A stretch of DNA of 58,354 nt from Microcoleus sp. EPA2 (GCA_020882975.1 JAHRFD010000031.1:1-58354); one strand, 5' to 3'; positions 39,054-47,891 are shown, counted from the first letter of the stretch. Program-made: numbers and translations. Notes: generated by a model not told the origin, from the sequence alone.

Positions 39054-39332
39054 ATGTCAGAATTTAACCCTAATTCTTTAACTGTGACTGAGAATCTGGA
39101 TATTGCTCATACTTGGACTGAGAATCTGGACATTGCTCATACTTGGACGGAAAATCTGGACATTGCTCATACTTGGACGGAAAATCTGGACATTGCTCAT
39201 ACTTGGACTGAGAATCTAGACATTGCTCATACTTGGACGGAAAATCTGGATATTGCTCATACTTGGACTGAGAATTTGGAAATTTCCCAAAGTTCTCACC
39301 TAACTGAAAATGAGAAAGTAGCAGTCGGATAA
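39054..39332 (+). CDS. Decapeptide-repeat peptide, candidate RiPP precursor
   Basis: 92 residues: MSEFNPNSLTV, then six exact copies of TENLDIAHTW (residues 12-71), a degenerate seventh unit TENLEISQSS, and a tail HLTENEKVAVG. At DNA level the six 30-bp units differ (act/acg, gag/gaa, ctg/cta, gat/gac) only at synonymous positions, so the peptide sequence is under selection. Each unit offers one Trp, one His, two Thr, one Asp, one Glu and one Asn. Lying between an HDO-like gene and a flavin halogenase-like gene, it is best read as a multi-core precursor of a modified peptide, though it lacks any leader type I recognise, and no protease or exporter is adjacent. Confidence 0.8.
   Translation: MSEFNPNSLTVTENLDIAHTWTENLDIAHTWTENLDIAHTWTENLDIAHTWTENLDIAHTWTENLDIAHTWTENLEISQSSHLTENEKVAVG
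39087..39266 (+). repeat. Six in-frame 30-bp tandem repeats
   Basis: Units start at 39087, 39117, 39147, 39177, 39207 and 39237. Units 3 and 4 are identical. Two codon haplotypes alternate (actgag and acggaa), pointing to recent unit duplication or conversion. No spacers are present, so it is not a CRISPR array. Confidence 0.97.
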
Positions 39333-39344
39333 AAACTGTTGAAA

Positions 39345-39385
39345 ATAACTATTCAGCCTGGGAAGGAGCGAGGCTGAATAGTTAT
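39345..39385 (+). terminator. 15-bp perfect hairpin between precursor and halogenase genes
   Basis: ataactattcagcct (39345-39359) pairs with aggctgaatagttat (39371-39385) around an 11-base loop. No long T tract follows. It may act as a partial terminator or RNA-stabilising stem that makes the peptide message more abundant than the enzyme message. This is inferred from position. Confidence 0.65.
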
Positions 39386-39435
39386 AAATTTGTCTCGTCA
39401 ATGCCCAAATTTAGCATCTACTACCCCTAAGTGAT

Positions 39436-41142
39436 ATGAGCCATTACGACGTTGTGATTGTGGGCGGTGGCCCTGCGGGTTCCACGGCTGGCACTTTGCT
39501 CAAGAAATACAATCCGAATTTGAGCGTGCTAATCCTAGAGAAAGAAAAGTTTCCTCGCGATCATGTTGGGGAAAGCCAATTACCTCAAATTAGCGATGTG
39601 CTTCAAGAAATGGGATGCTGGGATAAAGTAGAAGCAGCCGACTTCCCGATTAAAATCGGTGCTACCTATCGCTGGGGAACAGATCCGGAACCTTGGGATT
39701 TTAATTTTATCAAGCCGGAAGAGTTTAAAGATGAGCGGCGTCCTGCTAAATTTGAGGGACACAGACGGCAAACTGCTTTCCAAGTCGATCGCGCAAAATA
39801 TGATGAAATTTTGCTCAGACACGCCGAAGAAATGGGATGTTTGGTTAGAGAAGAAACTCCGGTGGTTAAAGTAGATACAGAGGGCGATCGCGTTACAGCT
39901 CTACACTTGCGATCGCAGGAAGAAATCACCGCCCGCTACTACATCGATGCTTCCGGCCACATCGGCGTGCTACGCAGAGTTTTGGGTGTCGAAACACACT
40001 GTCCGACACGACTACAAAATATCGCTATTTGGGACTACTGGACAAACGCTGAATGGGCCGATTTTATCGGTGTTGGTGGCACCCGCGTCCAGGTAATGAG
40101 TTTGAGTCACGGGTGGATTTGGTTCATTCCCTTGGGTCCAACTCGTACCAGCATCGGTTTCATCTGTCCTGCGGAACATTATAAGGAGATGAAACAGCGA
40201 CCAGAGGAGATATATGCCGCAGCACTAAAGAGCGAACCCCGCATCAGCAAATTAATCGCTAATGCTACCAGTACGGGGAAAATTGAAACTACAAAAGATT
40301 GGTCATTTTTGAGCGATCGCACAGTAGGAGAAAACTGGTTTTTAGTCGGGGAATCTGCGGGTTTTGCCGACCCAATTTTAGCGGCGGGCATGACTTTAGC
40401 TCACACAGGAGCCCGCGAATTAGCTTACACAATCTTAGAATTAGAGCAGCAGAAACACGAGGCTAACTGGCTAAAAACTCAATACGATGGCAATCAAAGA
40501 CGCCGAGTGCAACAGCACATTCGCTTCGCCGATTACTGGTACGCTGCCAACGGTCAATTCACTGATTTACAAGAACATTCAATGGAAATTGCGCGAGATT
40601 CTGGGTTGAATCTAAGCCCGGAAAAAGCTTTTCAGTGGTTAGCGCAAGGAGGATTCACCAATGATATTTTGGGTCAAGCTGTGATTGCCGGATTTGATTT
40701 AGGTTCCATGAAACAGGTAATGCAGCGATTCTCGCAGCAAGAAGTGCCTTGGCTGCTTTCGGCGTACAATGTGTTTCAGTTAGATTTAGTAGATGCAGAA
40801 ATCGAGTTTGTAGCTGTCTACGAAGCCGGTAAAATTAACAAGATCAAGTGTTATGTGAAGAACGGTCAGCGGTTGCCTGTTACAGGTTTATACGGTTTGC
40901 TGATTGATATTTTGAGCCGCAATGAGTACATCGAACAAATTTACCGGCAGTTGGTGCTAGTGTTTAAGGAACGTTTTTCTGTGCAACACGCACGAGTAGC
41001 ACTGCATCAAGCCCTTGGTTGTTTGGAGGTGATGGTGAGTTCTGGTATCGTCAATGCAATATTGAATCCCGATTTGTCTAAGTTGAATATTTCCATACCG
41101 ATGGAAGGCGAGTTAATTCATACTCACAGGGATGTTAATTAA
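39436..41142 (+). CDS. Flavin-dependent halogenase-like protein
   Basis: 568-residue FAD enzyme. Visible: dinucleotide loop VVIVGGGPAGSTAG (G10-G15 core), VGESQLP (44-50) as in halogenases, FPIKIGATYRWG with K73 at the place of the halogenase catalytic lysine, the diagnostic W-I-W-F-I-P (227-232) that fits the WxWxIP motif, and FLVGESAGFADPILAAGM (301-318). Flavin halogenases make HOX from FADH2, O2 and halide and chlorinate or brominate aromatic rings such as Trp. Beyond about residue 330 the protein has a long helical C-terminus. Third gene of the cluster; no flavin reductase is adjacent. The alternative is an FAD oxidoreductase without halogenating activity. Confidence 0.8.
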   Translation: MSHYDVVIVGGGPAGSTAGTLLKKYNPNLSVLILEKEKFPRDHVGESQLPQISDVLQEMGCWDKVEAADFPIKIGATYRWGTDPEPWDFNFIKPEEFKDERRPAKFEGHRRQTAFQVDRAKYDEILLRHAEEMGCLVREETPVVKVDTEGDRVTALHLRSQEEITARYYIDASGHIGVLRRVLGVETHCPTRLQNIAIWDYWTNAEWADFIGVGGTRVQVMSLSHGWIWFIPLGPTRTSIGFICPAEHYKEMKQRPEEIYAAALKSEPRISKLIANATSTGKIETTKDWSFLSDRTVGENWFLVGESAGFADPILAAGMTLAHTGARELAYTILELEQQKHEANWLKTQYDGNQRRRVQQHIRFADYWYAANGQFTDLQEHSMEIARDSGLNLSPEKAFQWLAQGGFTNDILGQAVIAGFDLGSMKQVMQRFSQQEVPWLLSAYNVFQLDLVDAEIEFVAVYEAGKINKIKCYVKNGQRLPVTGLYGLLIDILSRNEYIEQIYRQLVLVFKERFSVQHARVALHQALGCLEVMVSSGIVNAILNPDLSKLNISIPMEGELIHTHRDVN

Positions 41143-41220
41143 TGTGCTAAGAAATTGAGGAAGCGACATTGCCCATTAGTGTCAACTTAACTTGAAATAT
41201 CGCTCTTACCCGAAATACCG

Positions 41221-41332
41221 CCAGGGGTTTAAACCCCTGGCTAATAGCTAAAGTCCTCTAAAAGAGGACTCAAGAACTCGTCAGTCCTCTTTTAGAGGAC
41301 TTGTGCTTTGAGGCAGGGGTTTAAACCCCTGC
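41221..41332. repeat. Nested palindrome cluster downstream of the halogenase-like gene
   Basis: Four palindromes are arranged symmetrically: ccaggggtttaaacccctgg (41221-41240), agtcctctaaaagaggact (41252-41270), agtcctcttttagaggact (41283-41301) and gcaggggtttaaacccctgc (41313-41332). Each can fold alone and the whole forms a larger inverted repeat. It could end the upstream operon. Confidence 0.85.
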
Positions 41333-41489
41333 CGGACTCCTGGGATGACTAACGGACTTGGCAGGCTGACAGCTTAAGTTGATACCAATGGGCACGTGCC
41401 GTTTCCTAACTTTGCGTCATAATTAATTCCGAAATTATTCAAAACTAAAAATCAGAGGTTGAAAAATTCCAACTTCTGATTTTTACTAA

Positions 41490-41561
41490 CTCCCCGGGTA
41501 GGATTTGAACCTACGACCAATCGGTTAACAGCCGACCGCTCTGCCACTGAGCTACCGAGGA
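41490..41561 (-). tRNA. tRNA-Asn (anticodon GTT)
   Basis: A 72-base cloverleaf on the minus strand. The acceptor stem tcctcgg pairs with ccgggga (one G-T), the D arm is gctcagtggcagagc, the anticodon loop ctgttaa has GTT (complement at 41527-41529) and the T arm is gtaggttcaaatcctac. The discriminator is G. CCA is not encoded. Confidence 0.97.
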
Positions 41562-41670
41562 TTGGTGCTTTTTGCTTGCCACATTTACTAATAGTAATAC
41601 CAACATCCTGAATTTGGCAAGGCCTTTGACAAACTTTTTTTTAAGTCATACAGAAAGGGGGTTTCAGGAG

Positions 41671-42225
41671 TTAAGGCAATCCCATTCTCAGTTTAGCCAG
41701 CCGCTGTTGGGATTCTGGATCGAGAGAACTGGCGAGAAAGCGACTAGAAGTTTGTTTGCGAGATTTGTGCAGGCGCTCGGAGCGGCGGGCTGTCGATTCG
41801 ATGTCGGCGGCAAGTTGCTCGGCAGACATCCATTCGGCACCGTAGCCGACGACGGTCAATTGCTGCGCTCGGTCTGATGTGGCGACTATCATGCGACCTT
41901 TTCCCGATCGCGATCGCAATTCATAGCGCAAACTAGCACAAGATTTTTCAATATAAGTATCTGCTGTCTGACCGAAGTCAGTGTAGTGCACAGATAAATG
42001 TTTTGTAATAATTTCTTTGACGCTGGGAGTATGTCGATAGTGAGCATCAAACACCAGTCGAGCCTCAAAATCTTGAACAGCGCTGTAGTTAACTAAAACT
42101 TCTATTAACTCGCGGCGAGCTGTTTCGAGTTCGTCGCGATCGCGCCTCTGTCGGAGTTTAGGCCAAAGTCCAATGATGTTATAGCCGTCTACAAGTAAAA
42201 CCGCTTGCGATACATAAGGTGGCAT
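41671..42225 (-). CDS. NYN-domain (YacP/Rae1-like) RNA-binding nuclease-like protein
   Basis: 184-residue PIN-like fold protein: VLLVDGYNIIGLWPKL at the N-terminus (acidic site), EARLVFDAHYRH, and GRMIVATSDRAQQLTVVGYG with the conserved S-D. It belongs with the YacP/Rae1 group, whose characterised members cleave mRNA on the ribosome. The C-terminal third is charged (RRSERLHKSRKQ). It neighbours tRNA-Asn, but a link is not shown. Confidence 0.85.
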   Translation of the reverse strand: MPPYVSQAVLLVDGYNIIGLWPKLRQRRDRDELETARRELIEVLVNYSAVQDFEARLVFDAHYRHTPSVKEIITKHLSVHYTDFGQTADTYIEKSCASLRYELRSRSGKGRMIVATSDRAQQLTVVGYGAEWMSAEQLAADIESTARRSERLHKSRKQTSSRFLASSLDPESQQRLAKLRMGLP

Positions 42226-42457
42226 GGTTCAAAGCTGAAAATCTCCAGCGCGTATAGGACATTATTTGCATTGTTTATCAAAGCTTTTGTTGCATTTTAT
42301 TACAAATTGATGTCTAGTATCAAGTTCCGTTGAGTTCTGGGTAATACCAAGTCTGGGGAAAGCTACCCGCTTGAATTTTGACTGTTGACTTTGTTATGTA
42401 GCAACCGCCCAAGCGCCTTGGTGACTGTTATGGTTGCTGTTTGGGAGTGATACGGAC

Positions 42458-42498
42458 AAAAAAAATGGCGTTTGCACTTGACAAACGCCATTTTTTTT
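42458..42498 (-). terminator. Rho-independent terminator of the mechanosensitive channel gene
   Basis: aaaaaaaatggcgtttg and caaacgccatttttttt are perfect complements around a six-base loop, with A/T tracts on both sides, immediately after the channel stop at 42500. The symmetry allows use in both directions. No gene is seen in the rest of 42226-42499. Confidence 0.88.
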
Positions 42499-42499
42499 G

Positions 42500-44179
42500 T
42501 TATTGACGCGGCGTTTTATCTTGTTTAAAAGCCGCTAACCATTCGCGAATTTGCTCGGAGGCAATATCGCGCCCGCCCAAACCAAATGCCAGAGCAATCC
42601 CTACGGCGATCGCCCCTAGCAGCAGCCCAAAGGCCAAATTCACAATATCGCTAGCAATGCCCATCTGTTGCAGCGCCAAGGCCAACACAAAGGCAATAAT
42701 CGCGATCCGAGCCGTTTGGCCCAACAACCGGGCTTGGCGAGTGCCAGAACTGGCAATCAAACTAAAGGCCAGATTCGCTAAGTATAAGCCGATCGCAAAT
42801 ACGATCAAACCAGACAAAACCCGACCAGCTACCACCACAATACCGCTGACAATCGCCGTCAGTGCCGGAATGCGCAGCACATCTGTAGCAGCCACCACAG
42901 CAAACAGGATAATACCTACTTGCACGACAATCCCCACAAACTCCGAAGGAGTACGGGATGGAATTTCTGGTTCCGCCTGAAGTACCGTTGCATCGGGATC
43001 TAGCTGGTTCTGGGCGATGGACAATGGTGGCTTCGCTGGCACACCCAACCAAGAAAAGACATTATTAAAGCCAATCCCCGTCAGGATATTAATCACCAAG
43101 TCGCTAATCCAGCGTCCCAAAATGTAAGCAACCACTAAAATGATGGCTGCTGTAAAAATATTGGGAATGGCGCCCAAAATCGTGTTGAGCATCGCGATTG
43201 CCGGCTGGGAAATCGCCTGAATGTCCAAAGCGTTGAGTGCAGCGATCGCCGTTGGAATTAAAATCAAGACATAGACGATCGTCCCGACAATCCACGACAG
43301 CGATTGGCCGCCATTCGTCCGCGAAATGCCGAACCTAGCACCCACACTGTCGGCCCCAGTAGCAGCCAACAAATTTGTGACAATCCGTCGCACCACCTGA
43401 GCCAGCAGCCAGCCCACAGCCCCAATCAGCACCGCTTCCAAAATCTTAGGAATAGCAGCCAGAATTTGATTGAGCAAATTCTGAACCGGCAGCAGCGCCT
43501 GAGACAATTGCAGAGATTCCAGAATCAGTGGCAAAAACAGCAGAAAGATAAACCAATACAGCGCATTGGCTACTGTTTCGCTCAGCAGCAAAGGGCTTTC
43601 TCCTGGTGTTCCACCCACTTGCTGATTCAAACGCTCATCCAAACCAAAAGCCCGCATCGCCCGTGATACGGCCAATTTGGCCACTGTTGCCAATACCCAA
43701 GCTATCCCCAGCCAAATCAGCGCCCCTGCTAACTTCGGCAAGAAAGCAGCTATTTGATCGAGAAAAGTATTGAGGGGTTGCGAGACAGCAGTCAAATTCA
43801 GTCGGTTGAAAAAGGCTACCAGGAAGAAGATAAAAATGATCCAGAATACCGCAGTCGCCACCCATTTTTCGACTGGTGGTGAGTCTGTGGAGTCTGGACG
43901 CCCTGTAACCCAGGCCGCCATTTTGTTGTCGATGTTAGTTTTTTTCAGCAACCCTCCGATTACTGAGGAAACTACGGTGGCTACAATCAAACCCAACAGC
44001 AGAATGCCCACTGCCCAGATGAGATTTTCAATGTTTGAACCCTGAAATAGATTGTTTAATCCACGTTCGGCATCTGCCAGCGGATTTGGGGCCGGCTGCC
44101 CCTGGGCTAAGAGGCGATCGGACAGAAGCCCCATTGGGGTCCATGTCGATTGAGTTATTTCTTGCCAAGTTTCATTCAT
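42500..44179 (-). CDS. Mechanosensitive ion channel family protein (TM-helix repeat type)
   Basis: 559-residue membrane protein with repeated pairs of amphipathic and hydrophobic helices: LIWAVGILLLGLIVATVVSS, LPKLAGALIWLGIAWVLATV, IPKILEAVLIGAVGWLLAQV and IPNIFTAAIILVVAYILGRW, each followed by a (V/I)xx(L)xxxG(L/I)(D/N) segment, then a C-terminal helix pair and FGLGGRDIASEQIREWL. This matches conserved TM-helix repeat proteins related to MscS and CmpX. The classical MscS cytosolic beta domain is not evident. Probable role: osmotic or membrane-tension response. Confidence 0.85.
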   Translation of the reverse strand: MNETWQEITQSTWTPMGLLSDRLLAQGQPAPNPLADAERGLNNLFQGSNIENLIWAVGILLLGLIVATVVSSVIGGLLKKTNIDNKMAAWVTGRPDSTDSPPVEKWVATAVFWIIFIFFLVAFFNRLNLTAVSQPLNTFLDQIAAFLPKLAGALIWLGIAWVLATVAKLAVSRAMRAFGLDERLNQQVGGTPGESPLLLSETVANALYWFIFLLFLPLILESLQLSQALLPVQNLLNQILAAIPKILEAVLIGAVGWLLAQVVRRIVTNLLAATGADSVGARFGISRTNGGQSLSWIVGTIVYVLILIPTAIAALNALDIQAISQPAIAMLNTILGAIPNIFTAAIILVVAYILGRWISDLVINILTGIGFNNVFSWLGVPAKPPLSIAQNQLDPDATVLQAEPEIPSRTPSEFVGIVVQVGIILFAVVAATDVLRIPALTAIVSGIVVVAGRVLSGLIVFAIGLYLANLAFSLIASSGTRQARLLGQTARIAIIAFVLALALQQMGIASDIVNLAFGLLLGAIAVGIALAFGLGGRDIASEQIREWLAAFKQDKTPRQ

Positions 44180-44225
44180 TTTTTTCTCAGGTTAACGTCA
44201 GATTTGACAGACCAAATAAGAAACT

Positions 44226-44326
44226 TTGACACTTCCCACGCAGGAAGGCGCGGATTCTTGGTTGATGGAGCGCACTTATCTTTCGGGACTTACATCCTTG
44301 AGACAGAGGTACATCTCTCCCCAAGC
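44226..44326 (-). mobile_element. Right-end remnant of an IS200/IS605-type element
   Basis: Just downstream of the tnpB relic stop, the minus strand reads a run typical of IS605-type 3' ends: gcttggggagagatgtacct, then aagtcccgaaagataag, then ccaagaatccgcgccttcct and a degenerate hairpin ending in gtgtcaa. The hairpin (ccgcg/cgtgg) is weaker than in intact elements. It probably held the guide-RNA-like end of the element. Confidence 0.55.
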
Positions 44327-44384
44327 TTAATCGTTCCAGGATGACATCCGGTACGTTTCTAATGTCTTAGCTAAAATAATTAAA
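44327..44384 (-). pseudogene. tnpB relic, 3' exon (C-terminal end)
   Basis: Joined to the 5' exon at 49369 it continues the frame ...DRDYNAAL-N-LIILAKTLETYRMSSWND and stops with TAA. The junction codon is split between the exons (AA + T), so frame restoration is exact. C-terminal segments following the DRDxNAAxN motif are typical of TnpB. Confidence 0.75.
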
Positions 44385-44420
44385 GTCAGTGAAGGAGTCG
44401 CCCCCTCCACTGCTCTCCAA

Positions 44421-44453
44421 AACGGAACGTGATAGTTTCCCATCATTCCGCTC
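44421..44453 (-). ncRNA. Domain V of group II intron A
   Basis: gagcggaa/ttccgttt closes a 33-base stem with the internal tgatgggaaactatca segment, as expected for the catalytic hairpin. It aligns by eye with the domain V of intron B. Confidence 0.85.
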
Positions 44454-44475
44454 CTCAATAAAACGGCTGTTGTCA

Positions 44476-46086
44476 TCAGTACGTCATTACCAACATATCG
44501 TTTTCCCACACCCAAAGGTTTGGTTCCACTGGTGGCTTAGGTTTAGCACTTTTACAGCTAGATTTGTTACCGAGACTGCCATCATTGGCGGTCTTTGTGT
44601 CGTGGCAATGTCGATGAAGTAGCTGCCAATTATCGTAAGATTCCCTTCCACCTTTCGATTTAGGGATGATGTGGTCAACTTCTATCGAATCTCCATCTTT
44701 GAAGTAGTTATCGCAGTGGGTGCATTTCCCTTTTTGTCGCTTGAGTAATTTAGACACTCTTACGGGTATTTCGGGGTGTACTCCCATTCTTGAACTCCAA
44801 TATAACCAGTCACCGTCGTAGGGAGATGCTTTTCCTTTTACCTTTACATAGCGTTTTATTTCAGTGGAGCTATGTTGTATGAGCTTTAGAGGATTATTAC
44901 CCTCTCCGGTTGCGAACACCCAGTTATTGCCTTCTACGGTTTTGAAGTATTTAAGGCGTATCCACCATCTACTTTTGTTCCTGTGACGATGACGACCCCA
45001 TTTGAGGAGCTTCCAAACCACTAAGTGCCACAGCCTTTCAAATACTTTCTGGCTGACGACTGTTGAGAAGTAGTTACACCAACCCCTTATGATGGGATTA
45101 AGTTTCTTGATTAAAGTCGCTTGGTTTAACCCACGCGATTTATTTATTACTTCAGCAACTTTTTTGTAGTGCCTTTCCTGACTTTCCTTGCTGGGGGTGA
45201 TAATAGTTTTAAAACCCAATAACCCGATTTTACTCTTTTTACCTGAATTGTGTTTTCCGACAGGGAATTGTCTGATGTTGAATCCTAGAAAGTTAAATCC
45301 GGGTTCTTCATCATCTAATCTGTTCAGGGTGTGAGCTAATCTTGTTTTGCTTGGTTTTAATTCTAACCCAATGCCACTCAACCACTTCTCTATCTCTAAC
45401 TTACACAGTTTTACGACTTCTAAATCCTCATGAAGGACTACAAAATCGTCTGCGTATCTTATCAATGAAATCGATTTCAGCTTATCTCTTACACCCAATT
45501 GAGTGTTATCAGGACGCTTCATATCGAATTTTGGGGCTAAACCCCTAATTAATTCCTCGATCCCATGTAAGGCGATATTAGCAAGTAGAGGTGAAATCAC
45601 CCCGCCCTGTGGTGTGCCTTCATCAGTTGGGAATAGCTTGTTTCCGTCCATTACACCAGCTTTTAACCAAGCTCGGATTTGTCTCCGTAGGGTTGGATAG
45701 GTATTTAATTTTGAGAGAAGTACGTCATGGTTAATGCGGTCGAAGCATTTGCTAATATCGGCATCTAGCACATATTTGGCTTTATACCTAATTGCGTTAA
45801 ATATTGCTCCTACTGCATCGTGACATGAGCGCCCAGGTCTAAACCCGTATGAGTTGGGTTCAAATCGCGCTTCCCACTCTGGCTCTAACACCAGTTTGAT
45901 TAACGCTTGCAAAGCTCGGTCTTCCATTGTCGGTATTCCTAAAGGTCTTTCCTCATCTGTACCAGGCTTGGGTATCCAAACTCGGCGTGTTGGTTTGACC
46001 TTAGAACCTAGATTGATTTTATTTATCAGGATAAGACGTTGCTTTGGGGTCAGTGATTTTACACCGTCCACTCCTGCCGTCTTTTT
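44476..46086 (-). CDS. Group II intron A reverse transcriptase/maturase, 3' exon
   Basis: 536 residues from KKTAGVDGVKSL onward. It has RT domains ([67 protein letters not shown] and the catalytic YADD in LIRYADDFVVLHED), then the maturase domain X (NPIIRGWCNYFSTVVSQKVF) and a C-terminal HNH endonuclease (CTHCDNYF, EVDHIIPKSKGG, LHRHCHD). Its first about 69 residues lie at 48500-48706, on the other side of intron B. The frame open upstream to 46164 reads through intron B domains V/VI and is not native. Confidence 0.9.
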   Translation of the reverse strand, partial: KKTAGVDGVKSLTPKQRLILINKINLGSKVKPTRRVWIPKPGTDEERPLGIPTMEDRALQALIKLVLEPEWEARFEPNSYGFRPGRSCHDAVGAIFNAIRYKAKYVLDADISKCFDRINHDVLLSKLNTYPTLRRQIRAWLKAGVMDGNKLFPTDEGTPQGGVISPLLANIALHGIEELIRGLAPKFDMKRPDNTQLGVRDKLKSISLIRYADDFVVLHEDLEVVKLCKLEIEKWLSGIGLELKPSKTRLAHTLNRLDDEEPGFNFLGFNIRQFPVGKHNSGKKSKIGLLGFKTIITPSKESQERHYKKVAEVINKSRGLNQATLIKKLNPIIRGWCNYFSTVVSQKVFERLWHLVVWKLLKWGRHRHRNKSRWWIRLKYFKTVEGNNWVFATGEGNNPLKLIQHSSTEIKRYVKVKGKASPYDGDWLYWSSRMGVHPEIPVRVSKLLKRQKGKCTHCDNYFKDGDSIEVDHIIPKSKGGRESYDNWQLLHRHCHDTKTANDGSLGNKSSCKSAKPKPPVEPNLWVWENDMLVMTY

Positions 46087-46128
46087 GTCGGGTAAGGAGG
46101 AACACGTCGCCGCGTCCTCCTCCCCTAA

Positions 46129-46162
46129 GAACCGGACTTGACAGTTTCCCATCATCCGGCTC
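46129..46162 (-). ncRNA. Domain V of group II intron B
   Basis: gagccgga and tccggttc close a 34-base stem containing tgatgggaaactgtca, the canonical bacterial domain V. The RT stop codon overlaps its 5' flank. Confidence 0.9.
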
Positions 46163-47891
46163 AAGCCTCCAAAACCTCAGAGCGTTTGCCTGTATGTATG
46201 TGCTTGTGACAGGCTTTGTGAAGGTGAACAAGGTTTTGGGCCTTGTCTGTTCCTCCATCTACCACCCTATTTTTGTGATGGGTGTGCAGTTCTTCTCCAT
46301 TGAACAAGTGTTCACCGCATACTGGACATTTCCAATTTTGGTTAACCGCTACGTTATAGAGTTTTGAGCCTTTTGCCCAGTACGATTTCCCGTATTTGGA
46401 TTGGCGGTCTTGCCAGTATTTGGTGAGTGTTGGGTCGTCGGGAGATGCCGTGTCTTTGACTTTGACATGGCGTACTATGGGGATGTATGCCAGCTTCGGC
46501 AGGGTTATTAATGTTTCCCTACCATGTCTGTTCTTGAAGGGTTGGGCAAAGTTCCACTTCGTCCCGTTGATTGTTTTGAAGTATTTTTGGGCTACCCAAC
46601 CTTTCCCCTTTTTCGGGTGTCTTCTTAGCGACCACTTCCACAGCATTTGCCATATTCGGTAGTCTACGTAAGAAAACGTCTCCTTACTGACCTTGTGCTT
46701 GTAGTAGTTCCCCCATCCTCTAATGATTGGGCTAAGGTGCTGGATAACTGCCGTTGCTTTTACCGTTTTGTGTTGATTCAGCCATTGTTGAATTCCAGAC
46801 AGGAATTCTTTGACCTTTTCTTTTTGCGGTTTAATTAAGCATTTACCCTTGTAATGTCGGACATTGAACCCTAAGAAATTGAAGCCCTCATTAATATGAG
46901 TGATTTTGGTTTTATCCGCATTAAGTTTTAAACCCCTCTGATTTAGCCATTCTTCTAGGATGGGTTTAATGGCTTCCAAATCCTCACGATTTTCTGCGGT
47001 GATGATGAAGTCATCAGCGTAGCGAACAAACCCATATTTTGGTTTGTGTTCCCTCTCTGTTCTTTTTCTACCTTTTGAGTCGGTATATTTGTATTCCTTC
47101 GTCTTTTTATATTGACTTAGGAATTTTTCCATTCCGTCGAGGGCTATGTTTGCCAATAAGGGAGAAATAATCCCTCCCTGTGGCGTTCCGCTTTCGGTAT
47201 CGTGGAATATTTCTGCCTCTACATATCCTGCTTTTAGCCACTGTTTGATTAGCTCTTTACCAGAGATTTCTCCTATGGCATTGAGCAGGTACTCGTGGCT
47301 GATATTGTCGAATGCCCCTTTAATATCTGCGTCCAGTATCCATCTGTCGTTCCCCTGAGCGTTTAGTCTTATCCATGTCTGCTCAATTGCGTCATGGCAA
47401 CTTCTGCCTGGGCGGAAGCCATAGGACTGGGCTTCAAATCTGGTTTCCCAGACTGGTTCCAGGGCATTCTTGACAATTGCCTGTGCTATCCGGTCTTTGA
47501 TTGTCGGGATACCTAATGGTCTTTGTTTTCCGTTAGCTTTCGGTATGTATACCCTTTTCGTTGGGCGAACTTTCCATAAGGTGTATTCTTTACTTTCTCT
47601 GACCAATTTCACTCTTTCCTCTGGAGTTAGAGCCGTCTGACCATCGATGCCAGCCGTCTGTTTCCCTTTGTTTTCTTGAGTGACTCTTCGCACTGACAAT
47701 AGCAGGTTGGAGTAACTGCGAAGCATCAGTTTCATGAGGCTTCTAACCTTATTCCACTGACCGTTCTGGGCTGCTCGGTAGATTCTCCGTCTCAGGTTTC
47801 TGACACGCTTTTTGATGAGCTTCCAATTGATGGATGCCCACCCCTTGAGCGGTTCCTTCGTTCCGATGTCATTGCTGACTCTATCTTTCAC
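46161..47891 (-). CDS. Group II intron B reverse transcriptase/maturase with HNH
   Basis: 576 residues, apparently intact. RT0/RT1 region [20 protein letters not shown], then [74 protein letters not shown] and YADD in [14 protein letters not shown]; domain X has [18 protein letters not shown]; the HNH domain has [23 protein letters not shown] and [11 protein letters not shown]. It would assist splicing and mobility of intron B. Compared with intron A's protein it is a related but clearly different lineage. Confidence 0.95.
   Translation of the reverse strand: MKDRVSNDIGTKEPLKGWASINWKLIKKRVRNLRRRIYRAAQNGQWNKVRSLMKLMLRSYSNLLLSVRRVTQENKGKQTAGIDGQTALTPEERVKLVRESKEYTLWKVRPTKRVYIPKANGKQRPLGIPTIKDRIAQAIVKNALEPVWETRFEAQSYGFRPGRSCHDAIEQTWIRLNAQGNDRWILDADIKGAFDNISHEYLLNAIGEISGKELIKQWLKAGYVEAEIFHDTESGTPQGGIISPLLANIALDGMEKFLSQYKKTKEYKYTDSKGRKRTEREHKPKYGFVRYADDFIITAENREDLEAIKPILEEWLNQRGLKLNADKTKITHINEGFNFLGFNVRHYKGKCLIKPQKEKVKEFLSGIQQWLNQHKTVKATAVIQHLSPIIRGWGNYYKHKVSKETFSYVDYRIWQMLWKWSLRRHPKKGKGWVAQKYFKTINGTKWNFAQPFKNRHGRETLITLPKLAYIPIVRHVKVKDTASPDDPTLTKYWQDRQSKYGKSYWAKGSKLYNVAVNQNWKCPVCGEHLFNGEELHTHHKNRVVDGGTDKAQNLVHLHKACHKHIHTGKRSEVLEA

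Noticed and set aside
39087..39266. CRISPR array from the regularly spaced 30-bp repeats
   Set aside because: Repeats are contiguous with no spacers, are in frame, and vary only at synonymous positions. It is a coding repeat.
41572..41877. 101-codon plus-strand frame
   Set aside because: It is mostly the complement of the NYN-domain gene, with arbitrary upstream sequence.
44476..46164. Intact independent 562-residue reverse transcriptase
   Set aside because: Its first 26 codons are domains V/VI of intron B. The true N-terminus is at 48500-48706, across the intron.
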